This document shows, piece by piece, positions 1 through 12,036 of a stretch of 64,000 nucleotides of DNA. This DNA is from Aplectana chamaeleonis. Lineage: Eukaryota > Nematoda > Chromadorea > Rhabditida > Cosmocercidae. Each line of letters begins with the position of its first letter. The stretch's first letter is position 1. The position numbers and the translations under genes were made by a program. The stretch lies in NCBI GenBank assembly GCA_029168955.1, contig JAPDOI010001736.1, forward strand, positions 1 to 64,000, given 5' to 3'. The notes below the pieces were generated by a model that saw nothing but the letters and a program-made list of their open reading frames with translations, ran no database searches and had not been told where the DNA came from.

Positions 1-1288
1 TCTCATAGCTTCGTGATCTGTTTAACATCTGAGGCCCGGGTCGTCACGGAATGAGGACGCCTCGGATATTTTACTCGCAAGGGAAGACATTCGAAACACC
101 ATGAAGTAATAATGGTGCACCAAGGAAGATCGACTGGCCTCGAATCATCTGGTCTGGCTCAGTAATTTGTCAGATTTTTCCAGAAAGTCGGAAAGAACTG
201 GCATTCAAAGCCATGGCAACGAGAAACGATATGGGCATAGAAAACTGACTGGACGATCAAGAGGTGAGAATGGATGAAATGTTCCCATTTTCCAGCTTAG
301 TGTTGGAAACGAATTGAAACGAACAAAGTAGTTCAAGAGTTAAAGGATAACATAGATAGGATTACTTGGAAGTCAGCAGTAATAACTGCCAAAAGCAAGA
401 GATAGCCTGGTAGTGTGGCGATAGGCGAGTGAGATTGCAGCAGACACAGGGGAATGTTAGAAAATTTCAGGAGAGTAGTGAGCTATGAAAAATACTTAGT
501 GTAAACTTACATGCCGAGGCTAGAGCAGAGGGAACAGCTACAGTGACAGACTGGGAGGACTATGTGTCCACTTTCGTTGAAAATGATGAAGAGTTAATTT
601 CTGAATTGTGTCAGATACTGAATACGAGTCCACTACAGGAGATCAAAGACACGCCATCGAGCAGATGCAGCGCGAAGGAAGGAGACAGCCAGCGGAAAAT
701 AATGGTGAGCCCCTTCCAACCTAAGGACAGGTAATGAAGATCATGAAAGAGATCAGCTTCTATTTTTAGACATAACGACGCAAGCGTCTGACTTCTTCAC
801 TGGTCTCAAGTGTGTATTCAGAAAGCCTCAACGCTTCACTCTCGACCCAAAGTCTCGGACAGGACAACACCAGCTTATTTCCGATCAGGATCAAGTTTGC
901 TTTCTGGAAATTGCAATTCTACTGGCCATGGCAGACTCTGGTGTTCTGCCATAGGGCTAAAGAACGATAATTTCAATGTAGAAATGAGAAAATTAAGGAG
1001 AAATCCATGAACAAGTGTTTCGGGATTGATAAATTCCTAGTGGAAAGTATCAGGTGACCCAAACCACCTGGGAGGTAGGAGGCAAAAAAGTGTCTTCCAG
1101 TTCTTACCAGGAGTCCATCAAGGCCTCAAGAGCTTACTGCGGTAGAAAAACGGGCTAGGTGAAATTGCTATGGCATGTGATTCGGTAGAGGTAGATATGA
1201 GAGCGCTCGCGGAACTACAGAAATCACGAATGCTTCACACCAAATCAAAGAGAGGATAACCCGGATTTTTGTGTGGTCCTTGACAAAC
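1..1288 (+). pseudogene. gag-like region of a Ty3/gypsy-type retroelement, decayed
   Basis: I infer this is the gag part of the retroelement whose zinc knuckle, protease, RT and integrase follow in order further right. Short open stretches occur in changing + frames, for example 543-734 (acidic, with WEDYVSTF) and about 1160-1288 (with VDMRALAELQKSRMLHTKSK), but stops and shifts separate them. The coding-like sequence runs straight into a TTAA-flanked MITE at 1289. No capsid motif is diagnostic, so the call rests on position, orientation and composition. It could instead be part of a different element. The element's 5' LTR is not visible in the window. Confidence 0.35.
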
Positions 1289-1733
1289 TTAAAGGCAGCA
1301 TACACGTTCGTAAACGTAATTGGGTTAACTACGGAATTAGAATGGCTTGGAACCTGAACACAAGGCCCACGCATTTTAAAGCGTCCAAAAACGACCCACG
1401 ATGACGCTACACGAGTGAGAAGTTGGCCTGACAGCTTATTTCCGGCTCCTTGCTTTGTGTTCTCCTCCAAAACAGGGCAAGCAAATATTTCTGCCGTTGT
1501 CGATTTGTGTGGTCTACCTGGTAATTGTACCTATTCCAACCACTCCACAAACGTCGCCGACGGTGGGAATGTGGTCCAGCACCCTGTTTCCGGAAGAGGA
1601 CGCAAAATACAGGGGCGGGCAGATACAGGGCGGGGCCAACCTCACTCTCACCTCCTCTCGGCCAGGTTGGGTGTGTAGCGTCATTGTTGCCCTCCCTCTT
1701 ACTTCTCTTTATATCATACATCGCGCTGCTTAA
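1289..1733. mobile_element. TTAA-flanked MITE, family A, copy 1 (degenerate right end)
   Basis: The left end after TTAA (1289-1292) reads AGGCAGCATACACG and is shared with the copies at 16,821 and 60,214. The interior shares the block with CCTCCAAAACAGGG and the pair of facing 'aaatacaggggcg' segments seen in the other copies. The right end is decayed; TTAA at 1730-1733 after GCGCTGC is the best candidate border. It carries no transposase. Short ORFs through it in several frames are fortuitous. Confidence 0.65.
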
Positions 1734-3200
1734 AGGGCTTGTGCAAGCAACAACACAACCTGTAATCAAAAACAACAAATTTGCAGCTTCTTACGTTACA
1801 AGTTCGACAACTGAAAGGGAATCTGTTTTTCTACGATGTAGGTAACGACTAACATCTCTTCTAGAAAGCGCGAATTTATCAGATATACTAATTACTCTAC
1901 TCATATTTTTCACGGAATTACGGCACTCACACCATAGGCCATTGGTATACCTCCCCTATCAGCACTGCATCGACAGGTATTTCGATTTCAACTATCACTC
2001 ATCGTGTCGGGACCAGCGCACCGGTGCTAGGAACGAAGGGTCGGCCGCAGGATCCAGTTTGCGCGCGCCCGTCATGGAACAGGTCGCTTGAGGGTGTTAT
2101 AGCGTTTTCTACTGACGTGACCCTGGTACACTCCATGTCGCCGCAGGATGACGGCCCGTCGCTGGCTCCCCTGGACTCCACATATTCATCTATTTCATGC
2201 TATTTTTATGTAATTTTTGGCATACAGTAAAGTGACATCCAAAAGACATTTATAGTTTTTTACGTTTCGGTTTAGTTTTTTAACTGCAGTTTTTTCAATT
2301 GGGAATTTATGTGCTGTCATTATTCCATTCAATTACTTATGAACCGTTCTTTTTATTCATACATTTGTCTAGGCTGTCGAATAAATGGATTTCCCTCTTC
2401 TTTGAAACTAGATTTGCCGCCTCCCCAACTACCAACTAAGAATAGGGATGGTTAAAACGACTATAATGATGATCATATTGTGACAGAATAAGAAAACAAT
2501 TGGAAATGTCACGGAATCCCACATAAACTGTGATGGCATGACCATAATCGATTTTTTGTTTGCTGTGCAGATGCGCGTGTGCGGAATTGTCAGTCTGCAA
2601 AAGCGAGTGGAATTCAATGCGGTGACGAAGACTCCGTCGCCGTGTACCTCGCCGGCGACCGGCTGTCGCTGAAGTATATGTGCCAATGGCCATACAGATG
2701 CATGAGAAGTATTTCTGGGGTTGAACGGTAAGAACTAATATAGAAGAAACCAAAGTAATAAACGAGAACGAGACTCGAGAGTTTCGCTGGACGTTTTTCT
2801 AAAAGCACTATTTAATCGAAAGATTGCTGGACAAAAACTTATTCTCCTCGATCAAAAGTTTTTAATACGAACACAAAAAAATCAAAATTGTTACACCTAA
2901 CTTTCGGCATTCAAAGGACCTACCGGACGAATTCAGAAAAAAAAACTAAATTTGAAACTGTGGTACATCAAGCAATAGCGCACGGGATACTGAAGCTCGA
3001 TGTTGAATGAAAATTAGATTAATAGCACGGAATAGCTTCATTAAAAAGGGAAGAAACATCTAAAAAGAGGATATGTGAAGAAACTCAGTCGAAAATGCAA
3101 TAACTTCTTCTAGAAGTAATAATTTTAGGCAAACAAATGTTTTCCTGGAGTTAAATAAAAGAATAATGTCGAGAAAAGGGAAAACAAGTCTATTTCTGCA
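1734..3200. other. unassigned, AT-rich
   Basis: No convincing coding region, RNA gene or terminal repeat was found. A GC-richer patch at 2010-2180 is open on both strands but has no codon pattern or recognisable domain. The rest is AT-rich spacer, probably more inserted repeat DNA separating gag from the zinc knuckle at 5877. Confidence 0.4.
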
Positions 3201-3360
3201 ACGTTTTATCGTTCCTGCCTCAGCTGGGGCTGCCGCTGCTCCAGTCTTCTAGCTGGGGCAGTTGGGAGCACTGCCCTTTCCCCGGCCCCAGTGGCTTCTT
3301 AGAAATTCGTGGGGAAGTTCCCGAGGACAATAGACCTGATTTGGTCGTTATCACTCGGCC

Positions 3361-3419
3361 GAGGGGAGAGGAGCGAGACGTCCCCCCCCGGAGGGGGACG
3401 TCTCGCCCATCTCCCCTCC
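3361..3419. repeat. GC-rich hairpin with poly-C/poly-G
   Basis: GAGGGGAG…GCGAGACGTCCCCC at 3361-3389 is mirrored by GGGGGACGTCTCGC…CTCCCCTC ending at 3419, giving a stem of about 25 bp with a few mismatches. A run of G follows near 3461. A related C-rich stretch with GAGACGTCCCC lies at about 3880-3915, so the two may be inner ends of one GC-rich DNA element covering roughly 3210-4080. Confidence 0.5.
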
Positions 3420-4204
3420 AATTATACACAACGATAAGGCGTTCGAAACAATCAACTCGGGGGGGGGGGGAGAACAAGGGAAGTTTGCTTCACGGTTGTT
3501 CCCATGGCCTCCACCCGAACATGATGAACGCGAAAACAAAGCCGCAGCGTATATGGTGATGCAGACGGGCTAGCCGCTAGGTGGTCTGACTTCGCAAGTT
3601 GAGATGGTAGATCTGCCTTTCAAGGACTGCGTAAGGCACCTCTGTCTGGATTTAAGAGGAGCTACTGAGCTTCTCTATAATCAGAGGTGAACATTTTTGG
3701 ACCGATCGCAGTTTTTCAGGAACAGGAGACTGTCAAAAACAGCGAGTTCTAGCAAGCTGATTTTTGATCAATCATTGAACAATGGGAAGATCTACAGTCG
3801 GAAGGTCGCGGGAAGACCTGCAGTTGGGAGAACAAGAGTAGAACTCCTGCTGTGGGAACTTTCCCTATTACTCTGTTGTCGAGACGTCCCCTTCGCCTCC
3901 CCCCCCCCCCAAATCGGGGAAGTTTCCCAGTTGTTTCGAGGGAAGTTCTGCTGCCGTTCTCGGGAACATCTCCACGAATATTTGAGTTAGCATGCCGATT
4001 TCGCTGCCCTGCCTTCCCCGCACATGCCCAAACCCCGAGATTCGCGTTGATGCATCCGGCCCCAGGCTGCATTGGAGGTCAAGGGCAGACTATTATGATC
4101 GGCATAATCTTCGAAATAATCCACCAGCTGATGAACACAGAGGATTGGACAACGGAAGGGAAGAAAGGGTCATTACGCCCAGTAGGCAGTACACTTCAGC
4201 GACT

Positions 4205-4500
4205 CGAAAAAAATTTCAAATAATCAAGTTTTCGGCTAAGTCGATTTTTGAAAATTTCGTATAATCGAGTTTTCGACTAAGTCGATTTTTGAAAATTCCG
4301 GATAATCGAGTTTTCGACTAAGTGGATTTTTCGTAATTTCGAATAGTCGAGTTATCGACGAAGTCGATTGTTGGATATTTCGAATGATCGAGTTTTCGAC
4401 TAAGTCGATTTTTCAAAATTTTGAATAATCGAGTAGTAGGATTGACTGGATTTTTCTAATAATCGAATGGTCCAGTTTTCGACCAACTCAATCTTTCCAA
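4205..4500. repeat. AT-rich ~41-bp tandem repeat, first block
   Basis: About six or seven diverged units contain TCGAGTTTTCGACTAAGTCG followed by a T-rich and A-rich half with ATAA at the junction. Units are themselves partly palindromic around TCGA. The same unit recurs in the same orientation at 5585-5800. Confidence 0.8.
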
Positions 4501-5190
4501 TTTTCAACAACTGAGTTTCTGAAGCACCTTATCTCGACTATTTTGAGCATACCACGTTCTACTGCTTCGAGACATTGATTAAAAGTATATCTGGCAATGA
4601 AAAATGCCATCTTCACACAGTAAGACGGCCGGAACCAATACTCATGTATTAATGTTGATTAGCAGTATCCATCGACCAAATTCCAGAAGCTTCAGAAAAC
4701 CAAACAAATTTAACTACAGGGGAGAAATACGGCTCAACGAGATCATTTAATGGATGAACAATCAGAATTCATCTTTGGAAACGATAACCATGAAAAAAGC
4801 CGGAGCTGAGTTTAACATTAATAAGCCAGGGCACATCGTAGTCTACTTCTAAATCATCCAAACTCATAGTGGAATCTCCATCATCATATGCAGCCTCTTC
4901 GGCTAGACTTCAGCCGTTTTCTTCGTCTCTTTAGCCTTCATGGCCTTTTCCGTCTTCTTGTCCTATTTCTTCGACGGAGAGTGCAGCCCCTCTTCCGTAT
5001 CTGCGGAGCTGTGCTTCTGTTGCCACAAAACAGGCTGTTAGTTTTGTGGATCTCCCACCTTTCTTCCAAGAGAAAGGAGGATAAAACCAAGCATTAAAAA
5101 CAAATTCGAAAACCAAACTTTCGGTTGCTCTGTGACGTTCCGCTGTTCCCAAAGGATTCAAGCCTCATGCATGCCTTTCCTCGAGCAAGG
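4501..5190. other. unassigned stretch between two repeat blocks
   Basis: No recognisable gene or terminal repeat was found. Two short open frames near 4890-5160 on opposite strands overlap each other and have no domain. Because identical repeat units lie on both sides, this piece and the MITE at 5198 may be later insertions into a once continuous array. Confidence 0.35.
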
Positions 5191-5197
5191 TGAAATA

Positions 5198-5346
5198 TCG
5201 TCCATCACTGGATGAGGGATCGCCGCGACGCTGCTTGGCGGGAAAATTGCGCGCGGGAAGACGAAGGGAGAGCTATTGGAGCTATTGATCGCGCAATTTT
5301 TCCCGCCAAGCAGCGTCGCGGCGATACCTCATCCAGTGACTGACGA
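5198..5346. mobile_element. palindromic TA-flanked MITE, family B, copy 1
   Basis: This 149-bp element is almost entirely palindromic: TCGTCCATCACTGGATGAGG at the left is mirrored by CCTCATCCAGTGACTGACGA at the right. It is bounded by TA at 5196-5197 and 5347-5348. The GC-rich inner part with GATCGCCGCGACGCTGCTTG is shared with a second copy at 59,825. TA duplication and lack of coding suggest a nonautonomous Tc1/mariner-like element; the superfamily is inferred. Confidence 0.8.
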
Positions 5347-5584
5347 TACATAATTGACCGTCTTCTAACAATTTCCAAGCTATCGCGACCGTCTCGTTAT
5401 CTCTGTTTAATTCATCGGTATGCTCACACCTGAGGAATGAGGAATTTCGGCGTAAATCAATGCCGGCAATAAGTGAAAAAGCTGGTCGCGAGCCGTACGA
5501 GAACATTCGAGAACTATGAGCAAATAACAACTGGCGGCAGATGAGGTGCATGGTCTGCAACTGTATTTAGAAAGATTTTAACTG

Positions 5585-5800
5585 ACGGATAATTTCTTTG
5601 ACTCGAAACAGTCGACTATCGATTTAATTCGACTGTTCGGGTCTATCGAATAATCGAGTCTTCGACTAAGTCGATTTTCCGAAATTTCGAATAATCGAGT
5701 TTTCGACTAACTCGATTTTCTGGAATTTCGAATAATCGAGTTCTCGACTAATTCGGTTTTTCAAAATTTCGAATAATCGAGTGGTCGAATGACTCGATGT
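5585..5800. repeat. AT-rich ~41-bp tandem repeat, second block
   Basis: Four to five diverged units of the same TCGA-centred repeat as at 4205-4500, in the same orientation. The array ends shortly before the gypsy zinc-knuckle sequence resumes. Confidence 0.75.
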
Positions 5801-5876
5801 CGACTGTTTCAGTCGATACCAAGACCTCGATGAGCCGACTTGACATAAGTATAGTAGGCAGTCATTACAATATACG

Positions 5877-6043
5877 GTGAGCAATCTAGACAATAGGAAG
5901 TGTTACAATTGCTCACGGTATGGGCACATAGGACGAGACTGTCCGCAAATACAGTCAGGAAGTAGCCGGGCTAGGGATGGTCAGCGGCAACAAGATCACA
6001 AACAAGTAGGCCCCCACAACCTACCCCACAAAGGGAGCGCAGC
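5877..6043 (+). pseudogene. gag nucleocapsid CCHC zinc knuckle of the gypsy-like element
   Basis: The frame contains CYNCSRYGHIGRDCP, a clean C-X2-C-X4-H-X4-C zinc knuckle of the kind that binds genomic RNA in retroelement Gag proteins. The ORF starts at 5877 but coding-like sequence extends a little upstream, so it is the tail of a longer Gag. It is cut at 6043 by the TA-flanked element starting at 6046. When that insert and one TA are removed, the frame continues at 12,037 toward the protease, though with two in-frame stops. This links the knuckle with the protease 6 kb away. Confidence 0.8.
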
Positions 6044-6227
6044 TACTCAGGCAAACCATCGCTCCGAGCGGGACCGGCTCCTCCCAATTATGACGTCATC
6101 GCCCGGACAGCGGCCGAGGGGCCAATTGGCACCGCGGTCCCTGTCCGGTGCCAGTCGCCCTTTGGCCGCTGTCCGCTCGCTCTTGGGGCGACAGCAGTGC
6201 GAGCAGTATTAGCCAGACCGTAATTCG

Positions 6228-8178
6228 GTACACACCAATCACGGACCCAGACCCATGGAACACTGCAATCACGGACCCAGACCCATGGAACACAGCAATC
6301 ACGGACCCAGACCCATGGAACACAGCAATCACGGACCCAGACCCGTGGACACTGCAATCACGGACCCAGACCCATGGAACACTGCAATCGCGGACCCAGC
6401 CCATGGACACTGCAATCACGGACCCAGACCCATGGAACACAGCAATCACGGACCCAGACCCATGGACACTGCAATCACGGACCCAGACCCATGGAACACT
6501 GCAATCACGGACCCAGCCCATGGAACACAGCAATCACGGACCCAGACCCATGGAACACAGCAATCACGGACCCAGACCCATGGACACTGCAATCACGGAC
6601 CCAGACCCATGGACACTGCAATCACGGACCCAGACCCATGAAACACAGCAATCACGGACCCAGCCCATGGAACACAGCAATCACGGACCCAGACCCATGT
6701 AACACAGCAATCACGGACCCAGACCCATGGACACTGCAATCACGGACCCAGACCCATGGACACTGCAATCACGGACCCAGACCCATGGAACACTGCAATC
6801 ACGGACCCAGCCCATGGAACACAGCAATCACGGACCCAGACCCATGGAACACAGCAATCACGGACCCAGACCCATGGACACTGCAATCACGGACCCAGAC
6901 CCATGGACACTGCAATCACGGACCCGGACCCATGGAACACAGCAATCACGGATCCAGACCCATGGACACTGCAATCACGGACCCAGACCCATGGAACACA
7001 GCAATCACGGACCCAGACCCATGGACACTGCAATCACGGACCCAGACCCATGGACACTGCAATCACGGACCCAGACCCATGAAACACAGCAATCACGGAC
7101 CCAGACCCATGGAACACTGCAATCACGGACCCAGCCCACGGAACACAGCAATCACGGACCCAGACTCATGGAACACTGCAATCACGGACCCAGCCCACGG
7201 AACACAGCAATCACGGACCCAGACTCATGGAACACAGCAATCACGGACCCAGACCCATGGACACTGCAATCACGGACCCAGACCCATGAAATACAGCAAT
7301 TACAGACAGACCCAGACCCATGGAACACAGCAATCACGGACCCAGACCCATGGACACTGCAATCACGGACCCAGACCCATGGACACTGCAATCACGGACC
7401 CAGACCCATGAAACACAGCAATCACGGACCCAGACCCATGGAACACTGCAATCACGGACCCAGCCCACGGAACACAGCAATCACGGACCCAGACTCATGG
7501 AACACAGCAATCACGGACCCAGACCCACGGACACTGCAATCACGGACCCAGACCCATGAAACACAGCAATCACGGACCCAGACCCATGAAACACAGCAAT
7601 CACGGACCCAGACCCATGGACACTGCAATCACGGACCCAGACCCATGGAACACAGCAATCACGGACCCAGACCCATGGAACACAGCAATCACGGACCCAG
7701 ACCCATGGACACTGCAATCACGGACCCAGACCCATGGACACCGCAATCACGGACCCAGACCCATGAAACACAGCAATCACGGACCCAGACCCATGGAACA
7801 CTGCAATCACGGACCCAGCCCACGGAACACAGCAATCACGGACCCAGACTCATGGAACACAGCAATCACGGACCCAGACCCATGGAACACTGCAATCACG
7901 GACCTAGCCCATGGAACACAGCAATCACGGACCCAGACCCATGGAACACAGCAATCACGAACCCAGACCCATGGACACTGCAATCACGGACGCAGACCCA
8001 TGGAACACTGCAATCACGGACCCAGCCCATGGACACTGCAATCACGGACCCAGACCCATGGAAGACAGCAATCACGGACCCAGACCCATGGACACTGCAA
8101 TCACGGACCCAGACCCATGGAACACTGTAATCACGGACCCAGCCCATGGACACTGCAATCACGGACCCAGACCCATGG
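6228..8178. repeat. 29/30-bp minisatellite, about 65 units
   Basis: Units read CAATCACGGACCCAGACCCA followed by TGGAACACAG (30 bp) or TGGACACTG (29 bp), with shorter 28-bp variants having CCCAGCCCA. The three unit types alternate in short runs rather than blocks. The unit lacks stops in all + frames, so it creates long open frames (up to 467 codons) that are not genes. Edges are sharp on both sides. Confidence 0.95.
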
Positions 8179-8344
8179 AATCCCACTGCCAATTGCAGTA
8201 TTTACGCTTTCCAAAGCCTCAGCGATCCTCTGGACTTATCCTCTGTGATCGAATCTCCGCGTTGCAAAATGTGGGCGGGGTTAGTGGTGCGTGGAGCATT
8301 GTGGAGAGGTAGAGAGCGTTTTATGGGAAACTTGCGTCGCGTCA

Positions 8345-8790
8345 CGGAAAACGAGTAGCCATCAATGCGAAGTGTGTGCCGCGTCATTCAGAATGGCCGA
8401 TGACTCATGAGAAGCGCGCTACACATTACTGAAAATGAGACGCGCTTTGAGAGAAGCGTACGCCTCGACACAGAAAATGAGTCGCGCAATATTAGAAGTG
8501 TGCTCCGTAGCATGTAATATGAGTCGCGCACCATGAGAAGCGTGCTCCGCGATATGGAAAATGAGTCGCGCACCATGAGAAGCGTGCTCCGCGTCATGGA
8601 AAATAAGTCGCGCACTATGAGAAGCGTGCACTGCGTCATGGAGAACGAGTCGCGCACCATAAGAAGCGTGCTCCGCGTCATGGAAACTGAGTCGCGCCTA
8701 ACGAGAAGCGTACGCCGCGTCATGTAAATTCAGTCGCGCACCATGAAAAGCGCGAGCCGCGTCATGGAAAAATCAGTAGCGCTTCATAGG
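8345..8790. repeat. 42-bp minisatellite, about ten units
   Basis: Units contain GAGTCGCGCACCATGAGAAG followed by CGTGCTCCGCGTCATGGAAA. The period is 42 bp, so each unit is 14 codons and frames stay open on both strands. Edge units are more diverged. It follows the 29/30-bp array after about 165 bp of unique sequence. Confidence 0.9.
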
Positions 8791-9477
8791 CGGCGTGATG
8801 GCCATGCGAAGCGTTCTTTACCCGTCTCGATCAATCGCCTGATTTGTGAGTTTTATTCACGCTCAAACAATTTTTGAGAAGGATACGTTCTTGATATAAG
8901 CTCGGCAAGCACAGCACACCGAAACCCATATACTGCTATTTTACCCACTTCCTACTTGCAAAATCAGTTCTCAATGTGTCTTAATCTAACGCTGGCTAAT
9001 CTTCTCATCTAGGATCGTACGGCCTAGGTATTCCGGTCGAATATTTGGAGCAACTCCAGTGTGCGTTAGGCATAAGGCTAACGATGGCATTGATACTATT
9101 AGTAACATGCTGCACTGGCCCTCCGGCAGTAGCGGCTGTCAGTAATATTATCAATACCATCGACCAGTGTCGTCCTCGGACACGTTGCAGGCGCCGGATT
9201 CCTTCTTACTCGTGTAATATTTTCAATCTAACGCTACCTTCGATGTGTGTCAAAGTCCTCTCACTTGGAAACTAGTTGGGGGGAAGCACTCAAGAACTAC
9301 CCATAGAAATTAGGAAATTCATCAATGAAAATGAAATTTTTTTTGATCACCAGATATGTGATAACGTCATCACTCGTTATTTCCTAGAAATACCATGGAA
9401 CTAGATTGATTTCTGAAAACGGTATCATTCATTCCTCATTTGAATTCTGAGTGGCCCCCCTCAACCAGTTTTGCACC
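8791..9477. other. unassigned, with a hairpin at 9081-9165
   Basis: No supported gene. A 76-codon + frame at 9045-9275 starts with a hydrophobic stretch, but it overlaps an inverted repeat: CGATGGCATTGATACTATTA near 9081 is mirrored by AATATTATCAATACCATCG ending near 9165. The frame is therefore probably accidental. Confidence 0.45.
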
Positions 9478-10159
9478 ATCTTCAGTACTGTGTATATGAG
9501 TGCATCTATTTACTTTGAGGTAAACCACCAAGCCTGCCATAGTTTACAGAACTAGCGAGACCTAGTAAAGTTTTCGCTCTAGCAAATTTTGACGTGCGTC
9601 AACTTTTTGAGGCCGATTAGTTTGTCAAAACGGTGTTGACTGACTTCCGTCTACCCGAAAGTTGCTGTCCGTATGGACTCTCCTGAACGGAGCAGGCTGC
9701 CGGACTTTTATAGCAGGGCGTGGGGTATGAAAACTTGGGATCAAACCGCAAAAAATAACAACCTAGCGGTAGATTGTTGGTTGCACCCGGCATCAAATTT
9801 CTGACCCCTTGCGTCCCTCCTTTCCTTATGTCGCAACCCACTGCCCTTCCTTCCGATTTGGAAAGTTCCCAAGCGATTGTTCTCGCATTAAAATCTCCGC
9901 CATCATAAGGACAAACGCACTCACATTTTAGCTTATGTCTCCCTAGTTGACCGACACCATGCCCTTGTTCTCAATAAATGAAATATGTACGTGGGTGATT
10001 ATCTTTTGAGGAGCAGATTTCGATAAGCTCAGTCTTTCGGCGTATATAACTTATTCATGGAAGTTAGTGAATCGGAATGACTGAGCGGTTGTAATGAGTG
10101 GCGGATAGTGAAGGTGCTGCACACTTCCCTAAATCGTCAGGGCAAAAAGGTCACGACTT

Positions 10160-10300
10160 AGAGAGAAAAAATTCTTAAATTTCAGTATTCTTAGACATTC
10201 TACACTTTCTTAGACGTCCTGGACACTCCCACTGAAGTCCTGCACACTTTCTAAAACGTCTATCAAACTCCTCAAACCTTTGCGATTCTGTACAGCGTCC
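10160..10300. repeat. degenerate 42-bp satellite units
   Basis: ACACTTTCTTAGACGTCCTG and ACACTTTCTAAAACGTC lie exactly 42 bp apart, with CTCCCACTGAAGTCCTGC between. These match the satellite at 18,480-18,695 and, more distantly, the arrays in the big palindrome. Confidence 0.6.
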
Positions 10301-10547
10301 CATTCACTACTACTGGAAACCTGTCGGTCTGATTAGGGCGTAGCCCTTCTAGCGCTAGAGTACTCATAGAAGTTTTCATGACCCACGGCCAAAAAGTGCG
10401 CCCCACGGACAAATCTTGCTGCCCTGAGGCACGCAAGAGGTGACTCTGGGCTGATTTTTGGTAATCGACATATGTCCTACACACCTAAATGATGGTACCC
10501 ATTTCATGCCAGTTTTGATCGTCCATTCACAAGATCTGTGGGACACA

Positions 10548-10791
<244 letters not shown>

Positions 10792-10810
10792 AACTGCTTT
10801 AAGTATGAGG

Positions 10811-11551
10811 ATATCTTAGCTACCTTAGAACTAGATGATTGCGTCTGCGAAAATTTTGTGATTTTTAATTAATGATTTTTAACTGATTTTGTGATTTTGC
10901 AGCTTCAGCCTCTTCTGACCTATCCGAGAAGTCATAGTCTCGAAGCTCAAAAGCTGTGAATAATGACTAAGTCCTCAATTAATAATATTTTCCAACAATT
11001 ATCGATGGTTTTTTTGAAAATTCGATTCTCGCCTTTTTCATCGATTTTCAAAATAGCGATCAATAATTGACGAAAAAATATTATCAATTAGGAACTATGC
11101 CGGTATAACATTGGCATGAGTCCTAACGATACTTCGCGTTCTCCATTGAAGGTTGGCGCAAACTCGGTGCACCAATGTTGTAGCTTATGGCACCTAGTTT
11201 GCGCCAACCATCAATAGTGATCACAAAGTATCACTAGGATTCATGCCGATGTTATACCGGCCAAGTTCCAAATCGATAGTATTTTTTCGTCAATTATTAG
11301 TTGGAAAATATTAATAATTTTATTTTTTTCATTTTGGAAAATATTATTAATTTTAGAATTATTGCTGGAAAATATAATTAATTAAGGACTTAGTCATTAT
11401 TCATAACTTTGGAGCTTCGAGACTATGACTTCTCGGATAAGTCAGAAAAGATCGAAGCTGCAAAATCACAAAATCACTTAAGAATCATTAATTACGCTCC
11501 GTCGAAAATTTTCGCAGACGCAATCGTCTAGTTCTAAGGTAGCTCAGATAT
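10811..11551. repeat. 740-bp palindrome with MITE C at its exact centre
   Basis: ATATCTTAGCTACCTTAGAA at the left is mirrored by TTCTAAGGTAGCTCAGATAT at the right, and the mirror continues inward with AT-rich sequence and small indels. The arms are 297 and 299 bp. The centre is exactly the 145-bp palindromic MITE C at 11,108-11,252. No coding is present. Confidence 0.85.
11108..11252. mobile_element. palindromic TA-flanked MITE, family C, copy 1
   Basis: Ends ACATTGGCATGAGTC… and …GATTCATGCCGATGT, bounded by TA. The interior has facing GGTTGGCGCAAACTCGGTGC and TTTGCGCCAACC segments. It shares this with the copies at 14,888 and 62,649. Confidence 0.85.
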
Positions 11552-11700
11552 TCTGCCAACTATGGCAGGTTCGGTGGTTTACCTAAAGAGTAAACAGAAG
11601 CACTTGAAGGTACACAGCACTGAAGATTACCACTGAATTTGCAGCTATATTATACAAACAAGCAGGCTTTGGACTAAGTGGAAGGCAGCGTTAGATAGAA

Positions 11701-12000
11701 AAGGATTTGATTCTCGAAACTAAAGGAAAAAGTGGGGAAATGAGGAAACAGGAGAGGAAGAAAAGGACTGGGAGAGGAGGGAAGAAGAAAGAGAACGAAA
11801 TAGAGAAGCAGAAACGAGTAAATAAGCGAAGAGAAGGCATCGGTGGAGCTAGGTTCTTTCGCCCGAAGAGCCACCGCAGTGCCAACTGGCACCGAAGGTC
11901 GCTCCGAGCGGTACTGCTGTCGCCCGGAGAGCGGCTGCTGTGGCCCGAGTAGATGGCTGAATTTCGCTCGGAGCGGAGAGACGGCGTCGCTCGGGTCGCT
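11701..12000. other. inner part of the right end of the 6-kb element
   Basis: A purine-rich stretch (11,710-11,830) gives a lysine/glutamate-rich frame that is probably fortuitous, followed by GC-rich sequence that mirrors the left end at 6090-6200. No gene is supported. Confidence 0.5.
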
Positions 12001-12036
12001 CTCCGGTCCCGCTCGGAGCGATGGTTTGCCTGAGTA

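Noticed and set aside
6148..8312. Long open frames (up to 467 codons) in the minisatellite
   Set aside because: They come from a stop-free 29/30-bp unit, are open in several frames and have repeat-only composition.
9045..9275. Small secreted-protein candidate with a hydrophobic start
   Set aside because: It overlaps an inverted repeat within a mobile element and has no splice or conservation support.
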